Origin: Charina bottae
Lineage: Eukaryota; Chordata; Lepidosauria; Squamata; Charinaidae
NCBI GenBank assembly: GCA_023362775.1
Contig: JALMGJ010000005.1
Location: 42,367,463 to 42,431,462 of the forward strand
DNA: 64,000 nucleotides
Reading direction: 5' to 3'
Shown piece after piece: positions 63,778-64,000 of the stretch. Below the pieces are notes generated by a model, which was not told the DNA's origin, searched no databases, and saw nothing but the letters and a program-made list of their open reading frames with translations. Position 1 is the first letter of the stretch, and each line of letters opens with the position of its first letter. A program made the position numbers and the translations under genes.

Positions 63778-63925
63778 GCCTAGTGGTTAAGGCAACGGGC
63801 TAGAAACCAGGAGACTGTGAGTTCTAGTCCCGCCTTAGGCATGAAAGCCGGCTGGGTGACTTTGGGCTGGTCCCTCCCTCTCAGCCCAACCCACCTCACA
63901 GGGTTGTTGTGTTAGGTGATGGTTA
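63778..63925 (+). repeat. Sauria-head SINE, partial
   Basis: It contains TAGTGGTTAAGGCAACGGGC, box B GTTCTAGTCCC and CCCACCTCACAGGGTTGTTG, the variant with the non-BovB tail. It lacks the first bases of the head and most of the tail. It lies in ARMH3 intron 2. Confidence 0.83.
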
Positions 63926-64000
63926 ACTATGCGGGGTTCCAGGCAATGAAGTAATCCAAACAACGTGTTGTAAGGCTAACAATATCTTTATTGATAGCAT

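Overview
This is vertebrate nuclear DNA, almost certainly from a squamate reptile. The repeats point that way: a full-length BovB LINE, Sauria-type tRNA SINEs (some with BovB-like 3' tails), an Anolis ACA-like tRNA SINE family, L2, L1 and CR1 LINEs, Penelope-like elements and several hAT/MITE families. Genes are split by GT/AG introns, and there are no operons or CRISPR arrays.

Layout. From 1 to about 23,800 there is no host coding exon I can recognise. This part is built from mobile elements: an intact BovB at 1,122-4,341, SINEs and MITEs, a decayed LINE, an L2 at about 11,790-14,490, and a three-level nest at 14,629-22,796 (BovB containing L1 containing a Penelope-like palindrome). From 23,814 to 48,668 (+) lies a prominin-family gene. 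I resolved 23 coding exons whose splice phases all agree, giving about 760 codons from just before TM1 to the stop. The first coding exon (signal peptide) was not found. The introns hold Penelope palindromes, hAT elements with GC-rich arrays, L1/CR1/L2 fragments and SINEs. From 53,325 to 55,769 (-) is an intronless HPS6 gene (814 codons), tail-to-tail with prominin, with a CpG-rich 5' end. From about 58,900 to the window end (+) is the start of ARMH3 (C10orf76): a CpG-rich promoter with NRF1-like palindromes, a likely non-coding exon 1, and the first coding exon at 63,564-63,675.

How the genes relate. Prominin (a five-pass glycoprotein of plasma-membrane protrusions), HPS6 (BLOC-2, lysosome-related organelle biogenesis) and ARMH3 (Golgi PI4KB partner) are independent genes. 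As I recall it, HPS6 and ARMH3 are also divergent neighbours on human 10q24 but no prominin lies there. This copy mixes PROM1-like and PROM2-like features, so I suggest it is the third vertebrate paralogue (prominin-3).

No wholly new system is evident. The most interesting material is the Penelope-like inverted-repeat insertions carrying hammerhead-like motifs, the promoter-like GC/CCAAT arrays shared by two hAT elements, the intact BovB, and the prominin paralogue with its synteny.
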